Shown: piece after piece, positions 5,085 through 5,468 of the stretch
How positions within the stretch are numbered: position 1 is the first letter of the stretch
Layout of the letters: every line of letters begins with the position of its first letter
Assembly (NCBI GenBank): GCA_028288905.1
Contig: JAQGHJ010000687.1
Span: 1-5,468 of the forward strand
DNA from: Phycisphaerales bacterium
GTDB lineage: Bacteria; Planctomycetota; Phycisphaerae; Tepidisphaerales; Tepidisphaeraceae
Length of the DNA: 5,468 nucleotides
Direction: 5' to 3'
The notes under the pieces: model-generated
Told to the model about the DNA's origin: nothing
The model's database searches: none
Seen by the model: the letters and a program-made list of their open reading frames with translations, nothing else
Made by a program: the position numbers and the translations under genes

Positions 5085-5468
5085 TCAGTTGATGAGGCTC
5101 AGTGCCCCGGCCGGCGCATCGAAGCGGCCGTCCGTGATCATGTTGAACGTCAGCCACGTGGTGGCGTCCGCGGCCGGGGCGGCCACCAGCCGCTTGAGGT
5201 ACACCAGCACCGGTACGGCCAGTCCGCGGTCTGGGCGGACCACGGCGAGCGCCTCTTCGCCCGTCGCGGCCACCAGCATCTCCCACCGCCAGCCCCGGTG
5301 TCGCACCAGCGTTTGGCCCCAGGCGATCCCCAGCAGGAAGGCCTGGTCCAAGAGCCGCTCCGGGTCGGGCCGCGCCGACGACCGGGCGTCGCGCACGGCC
5401 CGGTCAATCAACGCCTGAACCCGCTCGACGGGGGTAACCGTTTCGTCGAAGCCCAGTGCGGATTGACC
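5085..5468 (-). CDS. Hypothetical protein, 5' truncated by the window edge
   Basis: The frame stays open to the right edge, so the 127 residues visible are the C-terminal part of a longer protein. A TTG at 5411 is only an internal codon. Recognisable stretches are ALIDRAVRDARSSARPD, then AFLLGIAWGQTLVRHRGWRW, GEEALAVVRPDRGLAVPVLVYLKR, and TWLTFNMI near the end. The order (a small helix with GxAxGQ, a Trp-rich strand, then AVVxPD followed by P-x-x-Y-L-K-R) recalls uncharacterised domains such as DUF3806, but this is a weak resemblance from memory. No signal peptide or membrane segment is visible in this part. Third-position G/C bias supports coding. The function is unknown. Confidence 0.7.
   Translation of the reverse strand, partial: GQSALGFDETVTPVERVQALIDRAVRDARSSARPDPERLLDQAFLLGIAWGQTLVRHRGWRWEMLVAATGEEALAVVRPDRGLAVPVLVYLKRLVAAPAADATTWLTFNMITDGRFDAPAGALSLIN

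Overview
The window is about 70% GC or more by eye, with strongly G/C-biased third codon positions. It carries secreted enzymes of types common in Planctomycetes: a ThuA-domain protein with an H-C-C-M-H segment, a secreted esterase-D-like hydrolase with a GTHSDAHGG histidine loop, and a two-domain CE12-type acetylesterase. Together these suggest a planctomycete, probably of the Gemmata group. This assignment is an inference from protein style; there is no rRNA or other marker in the window.

Layout, left to right. Positions 2-1057 (+) hold the C-terminal half of a CstA-family membrane transporter cut by the left edge. A 127-base gap with a 17-bp near-perfect hairpin follows. Positions 1185-2186 (+) encode a secreted alpha/beta-hydrolase esterase. 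The next 159-base gap contains a perfect 25-bp inverted repeat. Positions 2346-3239 (+) encode a secreted ThuA-domain protein with a good Shine-Dalgarno. The next 112-base gap has a 7-bp GC hairpin and ends at a convergent small gene (3352-3618, -) of unknown function. Starting back-to-back with that gene, and possibly sharing its start tetranucleotide CATG, is a secreted SGNH/rhamnogalacturonan-acetylesterase-like protein (3617-5023, +). The last gene (5085-5468, -) is a hypothetical protein whose N-terminus lies beyond the right edge.

How the genes may work together: the three exported enzymes (two esterases of different folds and a ThuA protein) fit deacylation and processing of plant- or algal-type polysaccharides. 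CstA-type transporters import small carbon compounds (pyruvate or peptides in characterised members). The esterase and ThuA genes are co-oriented but separated by a strong hairpin, so a single operon is not certain. I see no CRISPR array, transposase, tRNA, rRNA or recognisable defence system. The most notable non-coding signals are the three palindromes, one in each of the first three gaps, two of which share a GTGG-NN-CGGGC core, and the overlapping divergent start codons at 3616-3619. I found no clear evidence for a wholly new system.
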